Of a stretch of 64,000 nucleotides of DNA, positions 45,691 to 57,014 are shown piece by piece. The notes under the pieces were generated by a model that had not been told where the DNA came from, did no database searches, and saw nothing but the letters and a program-made list of their open reading frames with translations. The stretch spans positions 1 through 64,000 of the forward strand of contig CAMYMU010000024.1 of the NCBI GenBank assembly GCA_947259575.1, written 5' to 3'. A program made the translations under genes and the position numbers. Each line of letters opens with the position of its first letter. Within the stretch, counting starts at the first letter, position 1. The DNA is from an uncultured Ectothiorhodospiraceae bacterium (GTDB lineage Bacteria; Pseudomonadota; Gammaproteobacteria; UBA6429; Thiohalophilaceae).

Positions 45691-45771
45691 ATGAAAGCGA
45701 TAGTTCAGCTCATTGTGTTGTTAGCTCTGCTAATGCTCGCAATATTTACACTCATTCCTGCTGTACCTTAA
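45691..45771 (+). CDS. Possible single-helix small membrane protein
   Basis: A 26-residue frame (MKAIVQLIVLLALLMLAIFT and PAVP at the end), that would form one membrane helix. In-frame starts also exist at 45667 and upstream to 45586. ACAGG stands about 10 bases before ATG 45691. It lies 19 bp before the PilZ-like gene. Expression is unproven. Confidence 0.35.
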   Translation: MKAIVQLIVLLALLMLAIFTLIPAVP

Positions 45772-45790
45772 GATTAAAGAGTGTTTATCG

Positions 45791-46108
45791 ATGGATAACG
45801 AGAATTTTGTACAGGTACGTTTATTTCGAAACAAGCACCCAGTGGTGCGTTGCCTGGCTAATTATGTTGGGTTATTGGGTATGCAGGTTGATGTTGCTCC
45901 CATGATGTATCAAAAAGGGACACACCTTGAAGTGGAGTTGACGTTAGACAAGGAAGATGGCATTCGGCGATGTAAATTGCCTGCAGTCGTTACAAATAAT
46001 TCAAGAGATGGTATGGGTTTAACCTTCCTGGATCATGATATGCGCATCAACAGTATATTACAGGAAATAATTTTAGAAAGTGTTGCGCAGCAGGCTGCGA
46101 ACGTCTGA
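45791..46108 (+). CDS. Small PilZ-like protein
   Basis: A 105-residue protein. The strand pattern LEVELTLDKEDG, LPAVVTNNSRDGMGLTFLDHD and a closing helix resembles PilZ folds, and the DGMGLTF turn corresponds to the usual GxGxxF region. The N-terminal c-di-GMP signature RxxxR is not seen, so it could be a degenerate PilZ domain acting through protein contacts. Moderate certainty. Confidence 0.6.
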   Translation: MDNENFVQVRLFRNKHPVVRCLANYVGLLGMQVDVAPMMYQKGTHLEVELTLDKEDGIRRCKLPAVVTNNSRDGMGLTFLDHDMRINSILQEIILESVAQQAANV

Positions 46109-46172
46109 TATTTATCGAGTCCTAATAGTTTTTCAAGAAAAATACTAAAGACAAGTAAAGGAGTATGTTGAT

Positions 46173-46673
46173 ATGACTACTGCAGAGGTGAAACAAGTTA
46201 AGCAAAAAATGCAGAAGCCGGAGTCTACACAGGCTATGAGCCCGTTTGAAGAAATGGAAAGAATGTTCGATGATTATTTTTCTCGTGGCTGGCTTCATCC
46301 TTACCGCTTCGAGCGGCCATCTTTTCCCAGGGCTAGTTTGCCCTTCGAGGGTAAGACACCCAACGTTGACGTTATTGATCGTGAAAACGAGATTTTTGTT
46401 AAAGCAGAATTACCTGGAGTGGATAAAAAAGATCTCGATATCTCAGTAACGCAGAATAGTGTAACCATCAAGGGTACGACTAGTCATGAAGAGAAAGAAG
46501 AAAAAGGTGATTATTATCGCAGTGAAATATCGCGCGGTAGTTACTCGAGATCTCTGTCGCTACCTGCTGAGATCGATGATAATAAAGCGAAAGCAAAATT
46601 CAAGGATGGGGTTCTTGAGTTGACTTTGCCAAAGACAAAAAAATCAAATCGCCATACTATTAAAGTCGAGTGA
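46173..46673 (+). CDS. Hsp20/alpha-crystallin small heat-shock protein
   Basis: A 166-residue chaperone. The alpha-crystallin domain covers about 60-160 (PNVDVIDRENEIFVKAELPGV, then DLDISVTQNSVTIKG) and ends with the GVLELTLPK motif that marks the conserved I/L/V-x-L edge. The N-terminal 55 residues are variable and carry FDDYFSRGWLHPYRF. It prevents aggregation of unfolded proteins. ATG 46173 follows AAAGGAG. Confidence 0.94.
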   Translation: MTTAEVKQVKQKMQKPESTQAMSPFEEMERMFDDYFSRGWLHPYRFERPSFPRASLPFEGKTPNVDVIDRENEIFVKAELPGVDKKDLDISVTQNSVTIKGTTSHEEKEEKGDYYRSEISRGSYSRSLSLPAEIDDNKAKAKFKDGVLELTLPKTKKSNRHTIKVE

Positions 46674-46791
46674 AATATAGACTGCTTGTTTTATTGTTTA
46701 CTAAATCGCAAAACGAATCGTGAATCATGCGTTCACTACGAATCATTGAAACCGGTTTTTGTTCCGGTCAACTGTTTTAATGTGCTTAACA

Positions 46792-47706
46792 ATGGATGCA
46801 AATATACTTGAGGAGCAGGTCAGGGCGTTTAATTACCTTTTTGATGCCGTAGTCGTGACTGATTTACGAGGTATTGTTACCGACTGGAATAAGGGGGCTG
46901 AAACGCTGTACGGTTACAGCAAAGACGAAATACTCGGCCAACCCGTTAGCGTACTTCATGCCCCCGAAAAATCTACACCTACCACTTCAGAAATAATCTC
47001 CACAGTAAAAAGAAATGGGAAATGGTTTGGTGAAATGAGGATGTTACACAAAGATGGACATATCGGTTGGGTTGAGTCCATGTGTGTGCCAATTTATGAT
47101 GATAATGATCAGATAATAGGTACTTTAGGTGTTAGTCGGGATATTACTGAACGTATGAATAAAACCCAGCGTTTGAGCTACCTCGCTCATTATGATCAGC
47201 TTACCAATATTCCTAACCGTTATCTGCTAATTGATCGTATTTCACATCTGATTGCACAGTCTAAGCGCAACAATAGTGCCTTTTCTCTTTTTTATATTGA
47301 TCTGGATGAATTTAAAAATATTAATGATGCCAAGGGCCACACTTTCGGTGATAAGGTTTTGATGGAAACCGCTTTACGCCTCAAACAAACTATTCGTAAT
47401 TCAGATACGGTTGCAAGGATAGGCGGCGATGAATTTGTTCTGTTGTTAGAAAATACCTCAGAAAAAGATGACATCTCAGTGATGGCAGAGACAATAATTA
47501 AAAAAATAAGCATGCCATTATCTATCGACGGTGAAGCGCTTAAAGTTGGCTGTAGTATTGGTGTTGCAACTTACCCTGCGATAAATGCATCTATTGATGC
47601 TTTGCTTGCTGCCGCAGATACGGCTATGTACAAGGCAAAAAATAATGGACATGGTACTTATGAGATATCAAATCCCCATTCTGAGTTTATTGAGATGATG
47701 ACTTAA
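46792..47706 (+). CDS. PAS-GGDEF diguanylate cyclase
   Basis: About 304 residues. A PAS domain comes first (NYLFDAVVVTDLRGIVTDWNKG to ITERMNK, about 10-130), followed by a GGDEF domain (about 135-300) with intact catalytic motif RIGGDEFVLLLEN. Five residues before it lies the inhibitory RNSD (RxxD) site, so activity should be product-inhibited. It makes c-di-GMP from GTP. The start at ATG 46792 is chosen over upstream in-frame codons because the PAS domain follows directly; there is no clear ribosome site. A PilZ receiver gene lies next to it, in opposite orientation. Confidence 0.88.
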   Translation: MDANILEEQVRAFNYLFDAVVVTDLRGIVTDWNKGAETLYGYSKDEILGQPVSVLHAPEKSTPTTSEIISTVKRNGKWFGEMRMLHKDGHIGWVESMCVPIYDDNDQIIGTLGVSRDITERMNKTQRLSYLAHYDQLTNIPNRYLLIDRISHLIAQSKRNNSAFSLFYIDLDEFKNINDAKGHTFGDKVLMETALRLKQTIRNSDTVARIGGDEFVLLLENTSEKDDISVMAETIIKKISMPLSIDGEALKVGCSIGVATYPAINASIDALLAAADTAMYKAKNNGHGTYEISNPHSEFIEMMT

Positions 47707-47758
47707 CTTAAACAGGGTAGGTGATAATTGTTCTCTGACCTCATTATAGCGGATCTAA

Positions 47759-48433
47759 TTATCGTTCACTCGCCCTTGCGATTTGTTCGTAGACAAAGCC
47801 ATGTAGCGCCAGCTTGTCTCTGTCCTCCAGAGTCTGGAACTGAATGCCATATTTGAATTTGTCTTCATCATCATTCTTTGGAATGATGCGACGGATGATG
47901 CCTGATAAGTTGACGTAGTCTTCCATGTCAGCGACCTTGATTCTTGCCAGGGTGGTAATGGTGTCACCAACCTCTCCAATTTCTTCTGCTGACTCTATCA
48001 TTGCCCCGGCGGTACTCAAGTCTGAGATCAGGGCGCTTTTGGTTTTGATATCAGATTTGCCTTCTTCTTCATTCTGCACAGTGGCGATAATTTTGGTGGT
48101 TGCCCGTTGTGCCTGGCGTACGATTTTACTCTCAAGCTCAGTTGGGTAACTCAAATGGATGTAGTTGTAGGGGGTGACGGCTTTTTTGATGATGCTTGCG
48201 ACAAATGCCTGCACGGAGTTACCGGTCAAAAGTCTAATTGCAAATCGCTCATTCTCAGCGACTTTTAAACTGCTGCCTTGTGCGCTTGGTGTTGTGGTGA
48301 TAATGCTCTGGCCGTCTAAAAAGCCTATGACCCGGACATAAAAGCGCTCTTCATCGGCTGGTTTACAGGGATAATATTGAAATTGGAGGGTGTCACCCAC
48401 TGCCAGGTTTAATTCCAGCTCTTTTTCGGCCAT
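47759..48433 (-). CDS. PilZ domain protein with YcgR-type N-terminal domain (c-di-GMP receptor)
   Basis: A 224-residue protein. An N-terminal barrel-like region (AVGDTLQFQYYPCKPADEERF) is followed by a PilZ domain with both c-di-GMP motifs: RQAQR (RxxxR) near residue 127 and DLSTAGAM (D/N-x-S-x-x-G) near residue 160. This matches YcgR, which slows flagellar motors when c-di-GMP is high. It converges with the diguanylate cyclase gene, 52 bp apart, so the pair may share a c-di-GMP pathway. Motor binding is inferred. Confidence 0.85.
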   Translation of the reverse strand: MAEKELELNLAVGDTLQFQYYPCKPADEERFYVRVIGFLDGQSIITTTPSAQGSSLKVAENERFAIRLLTGNSVQAFVASIIKKAVTPYNYIHLSYPTELESKIVRQAQRATTKIIATVQNEEEGKSDIKTKSALISDLSTAGAMIESAEEIGEVGDTITTLARIKVADMEDYVNLSGIIRRIIPKNDDEDKFKYGIQFQTLEDRDKLALHGFVYEQIARASER

Positions 48434-51045
<2,612 letters not shown>

Positions 51046-51067
51046 TATAAATCAGTACGACTATTAG

Positions 51068-51739
51068 TTATTTGTAGTCGATATCTTTTAGCATTGTTTT
51101 TTTCGAGTCTTTAATCTCAGTGTAGGGTTTTAGCAATTTTTGTGCGGCAACAATTTGTGTCGAATGGATATGGCATCCTGGTGAGAGAATCGATCTCACA
51201 CCAATCAATGCGTCAGGTTCGATAGTAACCTGGTCAACAATTAAAAACATATCTCCATTATCTTTTTTGATTAATGCATGGGCGCTTAGCATGCATTCAG
51301 TGCCAAGAATAACCCCTTTGCCAATATTCAAGTGATAGCGATCCATGACCGTGACACCAGGTGCCCAAAATGAAAAAGGATTCACTTTTGCGCCCCACAG
51401 ATTCAGCCACATAGCATAAATACCTGGAATAACTCTGAGCGCTTCTTCAAGTATGGGAAAGCGATTGAATATTAGTTGTAGTTGGAAAAGTATCCACCAA
51501 AGCGTGTGTGTGCTGGACTCCGTACTGACGACACCTGTCGGTTTTCCAAACAGAAGAATGATCATTTTTGCCAACAGGGGCGGGACCAGATATACCCAGA
51601 TCGAGAAATATACGAACATCTTAATACTGCTGCCAGTTAAATAATAACTTAAGCTGATGCCAGCAATAATAAATAATACGCTGAAATAATTTAATGCAAC
51701 AATATGTGTGGCAAGTTTTGTGTTTGTAGGTGCAGTCAT
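51068..51739 (-). CDS. Membrane-anchored hexapeptide-repeat acyltransferase
   Basis: A 223-residue protein. Two or three membrane helices occupy about 15-75 (VALNYFSVLFIIAGISLSYY, then MFVYFSIWVYLVPPLLAKMI). The rest is a left-handed beta-helix acyltransferase domain (PGVTVMDRYHLNIGKGVILG, then VTIEPDALIGVRSILSPGCHI). It is the last gene of a three-gene minus operon with the diiron oxygenase and the NTF2-like protein. Acceptor and donor are unknown; an acetyl or acyl group on the cluster's product is plausible. Confidence 0.72.
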   Translation of the reverse strand: MTAPTNTKLATHIVALNYFSVLFIIAGISLSYYLTGSSIKMFVYFSIWVYLVPPLLAKMIILLFGKPTGVVSTESSTHTLWWILFQLQLIFNRFPILEEALRVIPGIYAMWLNLWGAKVNPFSFWAPGVTVMDRYHLNIGKGVILGTECMLSAHALIKKDNGDMFLIVDQVTIEPDALIGVRSILSPGCHIHSTQIVAAQKLLKPYTEIKDSKKTMLKDIDYK

Positions 51740-51748
51740 TCTATATAG

Positions 51749-52681
51749 TTATGAATGTACAGGGCTAACAAAGTAGAATTCGGGGTATTGCTGGAATAAC
51801 TTGTGACTGAAGGGCATAAGTTTAGGATCTTGTAGTGCTTCGAAGATGATTTTATCCTGTTTTTGACTTTTGATAGCTTTAATGATGCTGTTTTGGTGCT
51901 TTTTTAACTCAGGGAATTCATCAATCAATTTATTGATTACTCTTATGCCACCCCGTTTGGGTGTCATATAGTCGGCCATAAATTTGCTAAGAATAAATTG
52001 ATTAATTTTGATGGTTGTGGCGTTTGAGTTTTTGATTAACTTTTTCAACAAGCGGGCGCAGATAGCAACATGTCGTGACTCATCTTTTAGATGTTCACGG
52101 TGGGCTTGAATAAAGTTTGGTTCCAGCCTGATACCTGTATCATCATTCTTGTTAGTCATTTGTTTGGATATGCAGGTAGAGAATTCTTCCAGGATTAGCA
52201 AGATCCAGAGTAAAAAAAGAGAAATCCCAGGGGTTTTTGCTAGGAGCTGGAGTATGCCTCGTTCAAGATGGCTCAACTTAGCAAAGACCATATCGTTATG
52301 TTTATACAAAACTGGCTCAGCAAGCTTGTTTAAAGTCAGAAACATCTGGTAGTGCTGAACTTCCTCATTTTCCATTTCCTGCATACAGTAGATAAGTTCG
52401 CTGTTGTATTTAAAGTGCGCTAATTTACTGGTGCGAGCTAATACTAATGCAATGAAACGCGCTTCTAGTGTCATTAACTGCTCAATCGCGCGTACGGCAA
52501 AAAGCTGATTATAGCGAAGCTTCTGCTGTGGATTAAGCAAAGTATAGGCAGAGGTATGATATAGCTGAGTCAACCTCTCTGGGATAAATAATTTACTATG
52601 ATCGATTTCAGTATAATCAGTTTTTAGCGGTTTTTTATTTAAAACCGCGTTATATAACTGGTTGCTGTCAGGTATCTTCAT
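51749..52681 (-). CDS. AurF-like diiron oxygenase
   Basis: A 310-residue helical diiron protein. The ligand set of the p-aminobenzoate N-oxygenase (AurF) family is visible: E in LEARFIALVL near 74, E-x-x-H in NEEVQHYQ near 110, and the diagnostic H-x3-E-x2-H in HLKDESRH near 198, with a further E in LEEFSTCI near 165. AurF-type enzymes oxidise amines to nitro groups or carry out other O2-driven chemistry. Here it may modify the product of the neighbouring cluster. Direct substrate evidence is missing. Confidence 0.78.
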   Translation of the reverse strand: MKIPDSNQLYNAVLNKKPLKTDYTEIDHSKLFIPERLTQLYHTSAYTLLNPQQKLRYNQLFAVRAIEQLMTLEARFIALVLARTSKLAHFKYNSELIYCMQEMENEEVQHYQMFLTLNKLAEPVLYKHNDMVFAKLSHLERGILQLLAKTPGISLFLLWILLILEEFSTCISKQMTNKNDDTGIRLEPNFIQAHREHLKDESRHVAICARLLKKLIKNSNATTIKINQFILSKFMADYMTPKRGGIRVINKLIDEFPELKKHQNSIIKAIKSQKQDKIIFEALQDPKLMPFSHKLFQQYPEFYFVSPVHS

Positions 52682-52696
52682 TCGGTTATAAGAAAA

Positions 52697-53278
52697 CTAT
52701 TTTTTACGCATTCTTCCAACAAAAAATGCAATAAGCAGGCCGACAATTAATGCTGCAATAGAATAAGTCCATACTTTTGCTTGCACCTCATTGAGGACAA
52801 CGTTGTTGAAAGGATCAACCGAGAAATCAACAGAGACTACTTTCCAGTTGCCATTCTTTTTTACAACCGTTGCGACCCAGCGTGTATCGAATTCGTAAAC
52901 AGTGCCATCTTTTAATGTGAATACATCCTGGGTGCGACCAGATGCAACAATTGTGTTGCCATGGAATATAGCTTCTCCATCGATACTCGCTTTGGTTTTC
53001 TGGTCTAGCAGGGGAGCATTAGGTCCTTTGAACATTTTGTCGTAAAAGGCGACGATCGCGTCTTTGCCAACAGCAGTCTCTGTTGTCATAAATGACATCA
53101 CGGCTTGTTCATCAAGGTGTGCGAGCATTTTAGTTAGGTTTTTTTCATTCAGGCTTGTCTCAAAGTCTGTCAGTATGCTTCTCAGTAACTTTCGCTCGGC
53201 TTCGTTTGCATTATTCTCTGCTTCAATAGTGGCTGGTATTAGCGCGAATAAGCAGAGTGTCATGATAAAAGATTTCAT
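52697..53278 (-). CDS. Exported NTF2/SnoaL-like protein with C-terminal membrane anchor
   Basis: A 193-residue protein. A signal peptide ends near ATIEA-EN, a SnoaL/NTF2-like cone domain occupies about 25-155 (MLAHLDEQAVMSFMT, WVATVVKKNGNWKVVSVDF), and a C-terminal helix (VWTYSIAALIVGLLIAFFVG) ends in RMRKK, so it is probably anchored in the inner membrane with its body in the periplasm. First gene of the minus-strand trio. It may bind a hydrophobic cargo. Confidence 0.75.
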   Translation of the reverse strand: MKSFIMTLCLFALIPATIEAENNANEAERKLLRSILTDFETSLNEKNLTKMLAHLDEQAVMSFMTTETAVGKDAIVAFYDKMFKGPNAPLLDQKTKASIDGEAIFHGNTIVASGRTQDVFTLKDGTVYEFDTRWVATVVKKNGNWKVVSVDFSVDPFNNVVLNEVQAKVWTYSIAALIVGLLIAFFVGRMRKK

Positions 53279-53300
53279 AAGAGTGGCTCCATTTTAGTAA

Positions 53301-53314
53301 TGTGCGGTTGCACA
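53301..53314. promoter_or_regulatory. Small inverted repeat TGTGC-GGTT-GCACA in the divergent promoter region
   Basis: A 5-bp perfect dyad 23 bp upstream of the NTF2-like gene start, inside the 200-bp divergent gap to the Rieske gene. It could be a repressor site for the minus-strand trio. No matching regulator is known. Confidence 0.3.
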
Positions 53315-53479
53315 TCTTTTTGTTGTGTCCATGCTGCTGTTTGTCTTTCTTATAGTATTGCTTGTGTTAATGCGATGCAAACCATAGTACACTTAACTTT
53401 GCTTCAGGCGGATAAAGAATAAGAATATAGTAATATTGAAAACAAGTTTTTAGGATATTAAACACTATTCAGTATAATA

Positions 53480-54544
53480 ATGATGCGATCGGAACAACAG
53501 CATGCCTTTCCTCGTTCATGGTATCCACTATGCCGATCAACAGATCTCAAACGTGGACAAATTATAGCTCGTCACGCCTTTGGCCATAAGCTGGCCGTAT
53601 TTCGCACCCAACAAAATCAACTTGGCGCAGTCGATTCCCGCTGCTGTCATATTGGTGCCGACCTGAGTCGCGGCTTCATTGACGATGATTTTCTGGTCTG
53701 TCCGCTACACAATTGGGCTTATGATGTTCAGGGAAAGTGTCAACGTATTCCCTGTGGTCGCAGCCAAGAGGAGATACCTGTAAGAGCAAAACAACCAGCT
53801 TTATATTGCCAAGAACACTATGGTGTAGTGTATGGTTTTCTTGGCGATAGCCCAGACTTTCCTCTCCCATATTTTCCTGACACGGAAAATTATATTGCCT
53901 CTAATGTGCGTATTATTGAGTTCGATGCCCCTTATGAAATGGCGGGTGCGAATTCGTTTGATGAACAACATTTAGCAGCAGTACATCGGCGACAGGTGAT
54001 AGGCGAGCAGCAAATTACTTCATTATCGCCGAATCATTTTGCAATTGAATACCGCGCAAATGTCGCACCGCACACACTGTACGATAAGTTTTTGCATCTA
54101 ATTGGCAAAAGTAGAGTGCATATGGCACTAGATTGTTGGGGAGGTAACTTATTACTGTTTAAGCATATTGGCACAGCGAATCAAATGATTATTTCATTGC
54201 TGCCTGTTAATGCCACTCAATCACGTGCGTTTATTACGACAGTCTTAGCAAAAAGGGGTAACAGGCTGTTACGACCATTCCAATGGTCAGCTGTTCGGTT
54301 GCTGAATATATTCACCATGTTGTTTGTCAAACAGGACGTAAAAGCGCTGCAGGATATCGATTTTGCATTTACCACGATGTTGCCGGAAGCCGATAATACA
54401 ATGATCAAGTGGTATCAATACTGGAAACGCTTGCCTCGCAATACGCTGACTGGCTCAAACTCGACAACAGTAAAATCGGTCACGTCAACAGTAAACGAAT
54501 CGAATCCCACAAGTATGAAACCAGAGAATATTGCACAAATCTAG
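53480..54544 (+). CDS. Rieske [2Fe-2S] mononuclear-iron oxygenase
   Basis: A 354-residue alpha-subunit-type Rieske oxygenase. The Rieske cluster ligands are C-x-H in RCCHIGADLSRG near residue 56 and C-x2-H in FLVCPLHNWAYD near 75. The catalytic iron triad D-x2-H-x4-H is seen in FDEQHLAAVH near residue 160. Such enzymes hydroxylate or desaturate small organic substrates with a separate reductase, which is not visible in this window. The first gene of the plus-strand part of the cluster. Confidence 0.88.
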   Translation: MMRSEQQHAFPRSWYPLCRSTDLKRGQIIARHAFGHKLAVFRTQQNQLGAVDSRCCHIGADLSRGFIDDDFLVCPLHNWAYDVQGKCQRIPCGRSQEEIPVRAKQPALYCQEHYGVVYGFLGDSPDFPLPYFPDTENYIASNVRIIEFDAPYEMAGANSFDEQHLAAVHRRQVIGEQQITSLSPNHFAIEYRANVAPHTLYDKFLHLIGKSRVHMALDCWGGNLLLFKHIGTANQMIISLLPVNATQSRAFITTVLAKRGNRLLRPFQWSAVRLLNIFTMLFVKQDVKALQDIDFAFTTMLPEADNTMIKWYQYWKRLPRNTLTGSNSTTVKSVTSTVNESNPTSMKPENIAQI

Positions 54545-54675
54545 ACACAGCTACCGATTTAACTAACTAAACAACGTTTAGGGCTAACTTGCTGAAATAT
54601 TTAGTGAATTATGGTTTTATCTTGTTTCGCCCCTATGCTAACTTAGCAGGTGTAAGCACCGGTCCGTAATTCCCC

Positions 54676-54707
54676 CCTAAAACGGATGTGTACCTAAAAC
54701 GGATATG
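54676..54707. repeat. Two 15-bp direct repeats, 17 bp apart, upstream of the cluster operon
   Basis: CCTAAAACGGATGTG (54676-54690) and CCTAAAACGGATATG (54693-54707) differ at one position. They stand 45 bp before the next coding start, inside a 190-bp gap between the Rieske gene and the operon. Their number, spacing and place suggest binding of a regulator in two registers. Confidence 0.5.
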
Positions 54708-54751
54708 AATAAGAGGCCATCAGTAAGCATTACTTGGCTGACATCGATAAT

Positions 54752-55489
54752 ATGAGTGATTACAGCACTGTCATAAAGAAAATTAACGACCTGGATGAAG
54801 CTACACGCAATCAGATAGTTGAGATCTATCTGACTTATTATGATGGTAGTAGCCGTTCGCGAGTGCTATCTGATCTTGAAGCAAAGACAGAAGTACTTTT
54901 GTTGTTCTTTAAAGGACAATTAATTGGATTTACCACCTTATTGCTTTACTCACGTAGCTGGCAGGGCGCGCCGATTCGAATTGTATATTCAGGAGATACG
55001 ATTGTGGAGCGGGAACATTGGGGCCAGCAAGCACTTGCCTTTGCCTGGATTGCGCGGATGGGCGAGATAAAAAATGAGCAACCTGAGGTACCACTTTACT
55101 GGTTTGTGATTATTAAAGGGCACCGAACGTTTAAATATTTATCGGTGTTTGGCAAATCATTCTATCCTCATTGGTCGGGGTCTCGTCCTGATCTGAAATT
55201 ATTGGCTGATGCTCTGGCAAAGGATAAATTCGGAAACGATTACAATCCTGAAACAGGAATTGTGGAATATGCAATATCACAAGGGCATCTAAAGCAAGAG
55301 ATAGTATGCCCAACCGATGAAGAAATGGAAAAAGACTCGGTGAAGTATTTTCTACGCGCAAACCCAAACTATAAATTGGGTCATGAATTAGTTTGCCTCT
55401 GTGAATTGGAAGAGGAAAATATGAAGCCATTAGCTAAACGGATTTTTAAGAAGACAAGCGATGATAGATTCCTGGCAGCAACTGTCTAA
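54752..55489 (+). CDS. Conserved protein of unknown function, possibly GNAT-like
   Basis: A 245-residue soluble protein. The strand-helix order (EVLLLFFKGQLIGFTTLLLYS, then IRIVYSGDTIVEREHWGQQAL) hints at an N-acetyltransferase-like fold, and the GQQALAF segment sits where the acetyl-CoA loop would be, but no sure motif exists. An in-frame TTG at 54734 is an alternative start. The gene overlaps the GH3 gene by 29 bp, so the products are probably made together. Confidence 0.55.
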   Translation: MSDYSTVIKKINDLDEATRNQIVEIYLTYYDGSSRSRVLSDLEAKTEVLLLFFKGQLIGFTTLLLYSRSWQGAPIRIVYSGDTIVEREHWGQQALAFAWIARMGEIKNEQPEVPLYWFVIIKGHRTFKYLSVFGKSFYPHWSGSRPDLKLLADALAKDKFGNDYNPETGIVEYAISQGHLKQEIVCPTDEEMEKDSVKYFLRANPNYKLGHELVCLCELEEENMKPLAKRIFKKTSDDRFLAATV

Positions 55490-57014
55490 GCAGAACAATA
55501 AAAACAATTTGACTGATGATCTTCAACGTTGTCAGCAGCACTGGCTTTTTGATTGCTTAAAACAAAATAGCGATACTGAGTACGGCAAAGAGTATCGATT
55601 TAATGAGTTGCCTAGCATTAGAGCCTATCAAGATGCTACGCCGATTGTTTCCTATCCGGAAATCTCAAACTATATCGATAAAATAAGTGAGGGTAGGGCT
55701 GATATTCTTTTTGCAGGTCATGCGGTAGCATTTGAACGTACTAGTGGCAGTACCCAGGTGCAAAAAATGATTCCGTACTCTCCACAGGGATTGAATGACT
55801 TCCGAAAAGCGATCCTCCCCTGGTTGGCCAGTTTAGTTGAGACATTTCAAATAGAGTCGGGCAGCGCTTATTGGGCGATTAGTCCGGCAACACGGCAACC
55901 AGAAGTTACTCAGGGAGGAGTATCAGTAGGGCTCAGCGATGCAGCATACCTGGGTGAAGATCTTATTCCGTTTTTTATGTCTACTTCAGCTGTCCCTCAT
56001 TGGGTTGGGAGCCTGTCAGATATGCGTGAGTGGCAGTTAGCAACGCTTTATCATTTACTCTGTAACCGCGAGCTGGTTTTAATTTCTGTATGGAGTCCCA
56101 CTTTTTTACTTGCCTTACTGGATGGGATAGTCGAACGGCGTGCTGAGTTAGAAAGCGTTTTGTTAAATGGAGTCAGTGTGAAGGATCAGTATTTGGCGCC
56201 AGATCAACAAACGTGTGAATTATTGCAGACTTATTATAAGAGCAATGATATTTCCTGCCTGTGGCCACAGCTAAAAGTTGTAAGTTGCTGGGCTGATGCA
56301 TCATCACAACCTTTTTATCAACAATTAGTCGAAACAATGCCCACCGTAGCGATTCAAGCGAAAGGCCTGTTGTTAACCGAAGGGGTGGTGACGGTTCCCA
56401 ACCAATATAACCAGACTGTTTTAACCGCTGACAGCGGGTTTTATGAATTCGAGGTGAGTGACGGTACGATTAAACTGGCGCATGAACTGGTTCAAGGAGA
56501 ACAGTATGATGTCATCATGACTACAGCAAGCGGTCTATATCGTTATCGTACTGCAGACAAGATTGTCTGTGATGGTTATTCATCTGGTTTACCGGTATTA
56601 CGATTTATTGGCAGAGGCGATTTGTGTTCAGATCTGGTCGGTGAAAAATTGACAGAAGCCTTTGCCTCGACATGCCTGGAGGGTATTCCTGGATTTAGGA
56701 TGCTGATTCCAGCATCTGATCAACAACCGGGCTACCAGCTTGTTCTAGATAAACAGATTTTTAAAAATACAGCAGGATTTGAACTGTCGAATCTATTAAA
56801 AGAAGTTTCGGTGCGTCTCTTTGAAAATCCACATTATGCTTATGCATGCAAGATTGGCCAGTTGGCAGAGTTGAAACCTCTTATGCTTGTAGATCCACTT
56901 ACAAAATATTTAAACAGCCAGGAAAACATAGGGGTGCGTATGGGTGATATTAAAGTACCATCCTTATGTATTAAATCAGATCTTTTTGAAGCAGAGATGG
57001 GGACAGCGGCATGA
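55461..57014 (+). CDS. GH3-family adenylating amide synthetase
   Basis: A 517-residue member of the GH3 (auxin-responsive promoter) family within the ANL superfamily. ATP-site motifs are present: ERTSGSTQVQKMIPYS near residue 90, and YRYRTADKI with LRFIGRGDLCSD near 360-390. Plant GH3 enzymes activate a carboxylic acid as its adenylate and join it to an amino acid. In this cluster it is the only visible acid-activating enzyme and probably forms an amide or ester in the product. Substrate not predictable. Confidence 0.85.
   Translation: MIDSWQQLSKQNNKNNLTDDLQRCQQHWLFDCLKQNSDTEYGKEYRFNELPSIRAYQDATPIVSYPEISNYIDKISEGRADILFAGHAVAFERTSGSTQVQKMIPYSPQGLNDFRKAILPWLASLVETFQIESGSAYWAISPATRQPEVTQGGVSVGLSDAAYLGEDLIPFFMSTSAVPHWVGSLSDMREWQLATLYHLLCNRELVLISVWSPTFLLALLDGIVERRAELESVLLNGVSVKDQYLAPDQQTCELLQTYYKSNDISCLWPQLKVVSCWADASSQPFYQQLVETMPTVAIQAKGLLLTEGVVTVPNQYNQTVLTADSGFYEFEVSDGTIKLAHELVQGEQYDVIMTTASGLYRYRTADKIVCDGYSSGLPVLRFIGRGDLCSDLVGEKLTEAFASTCLEGIPGFRMLIPASDQQPGYQLVLDKQIFKNTAGFELSNLLKEVSVRLFENPHYAYACKIGQLAELKPLMLVDPLTKYLNSQENIGVRMGDIKVPSLCIKSDLFEAEMGTAA

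Noticed and set aside
46751-46768. Hairpin ACCGG...CCGGT before the diguanylate cyclase
   Set aside because: Only five base pairs and no T run; too weak to call a terminator for hsp20.
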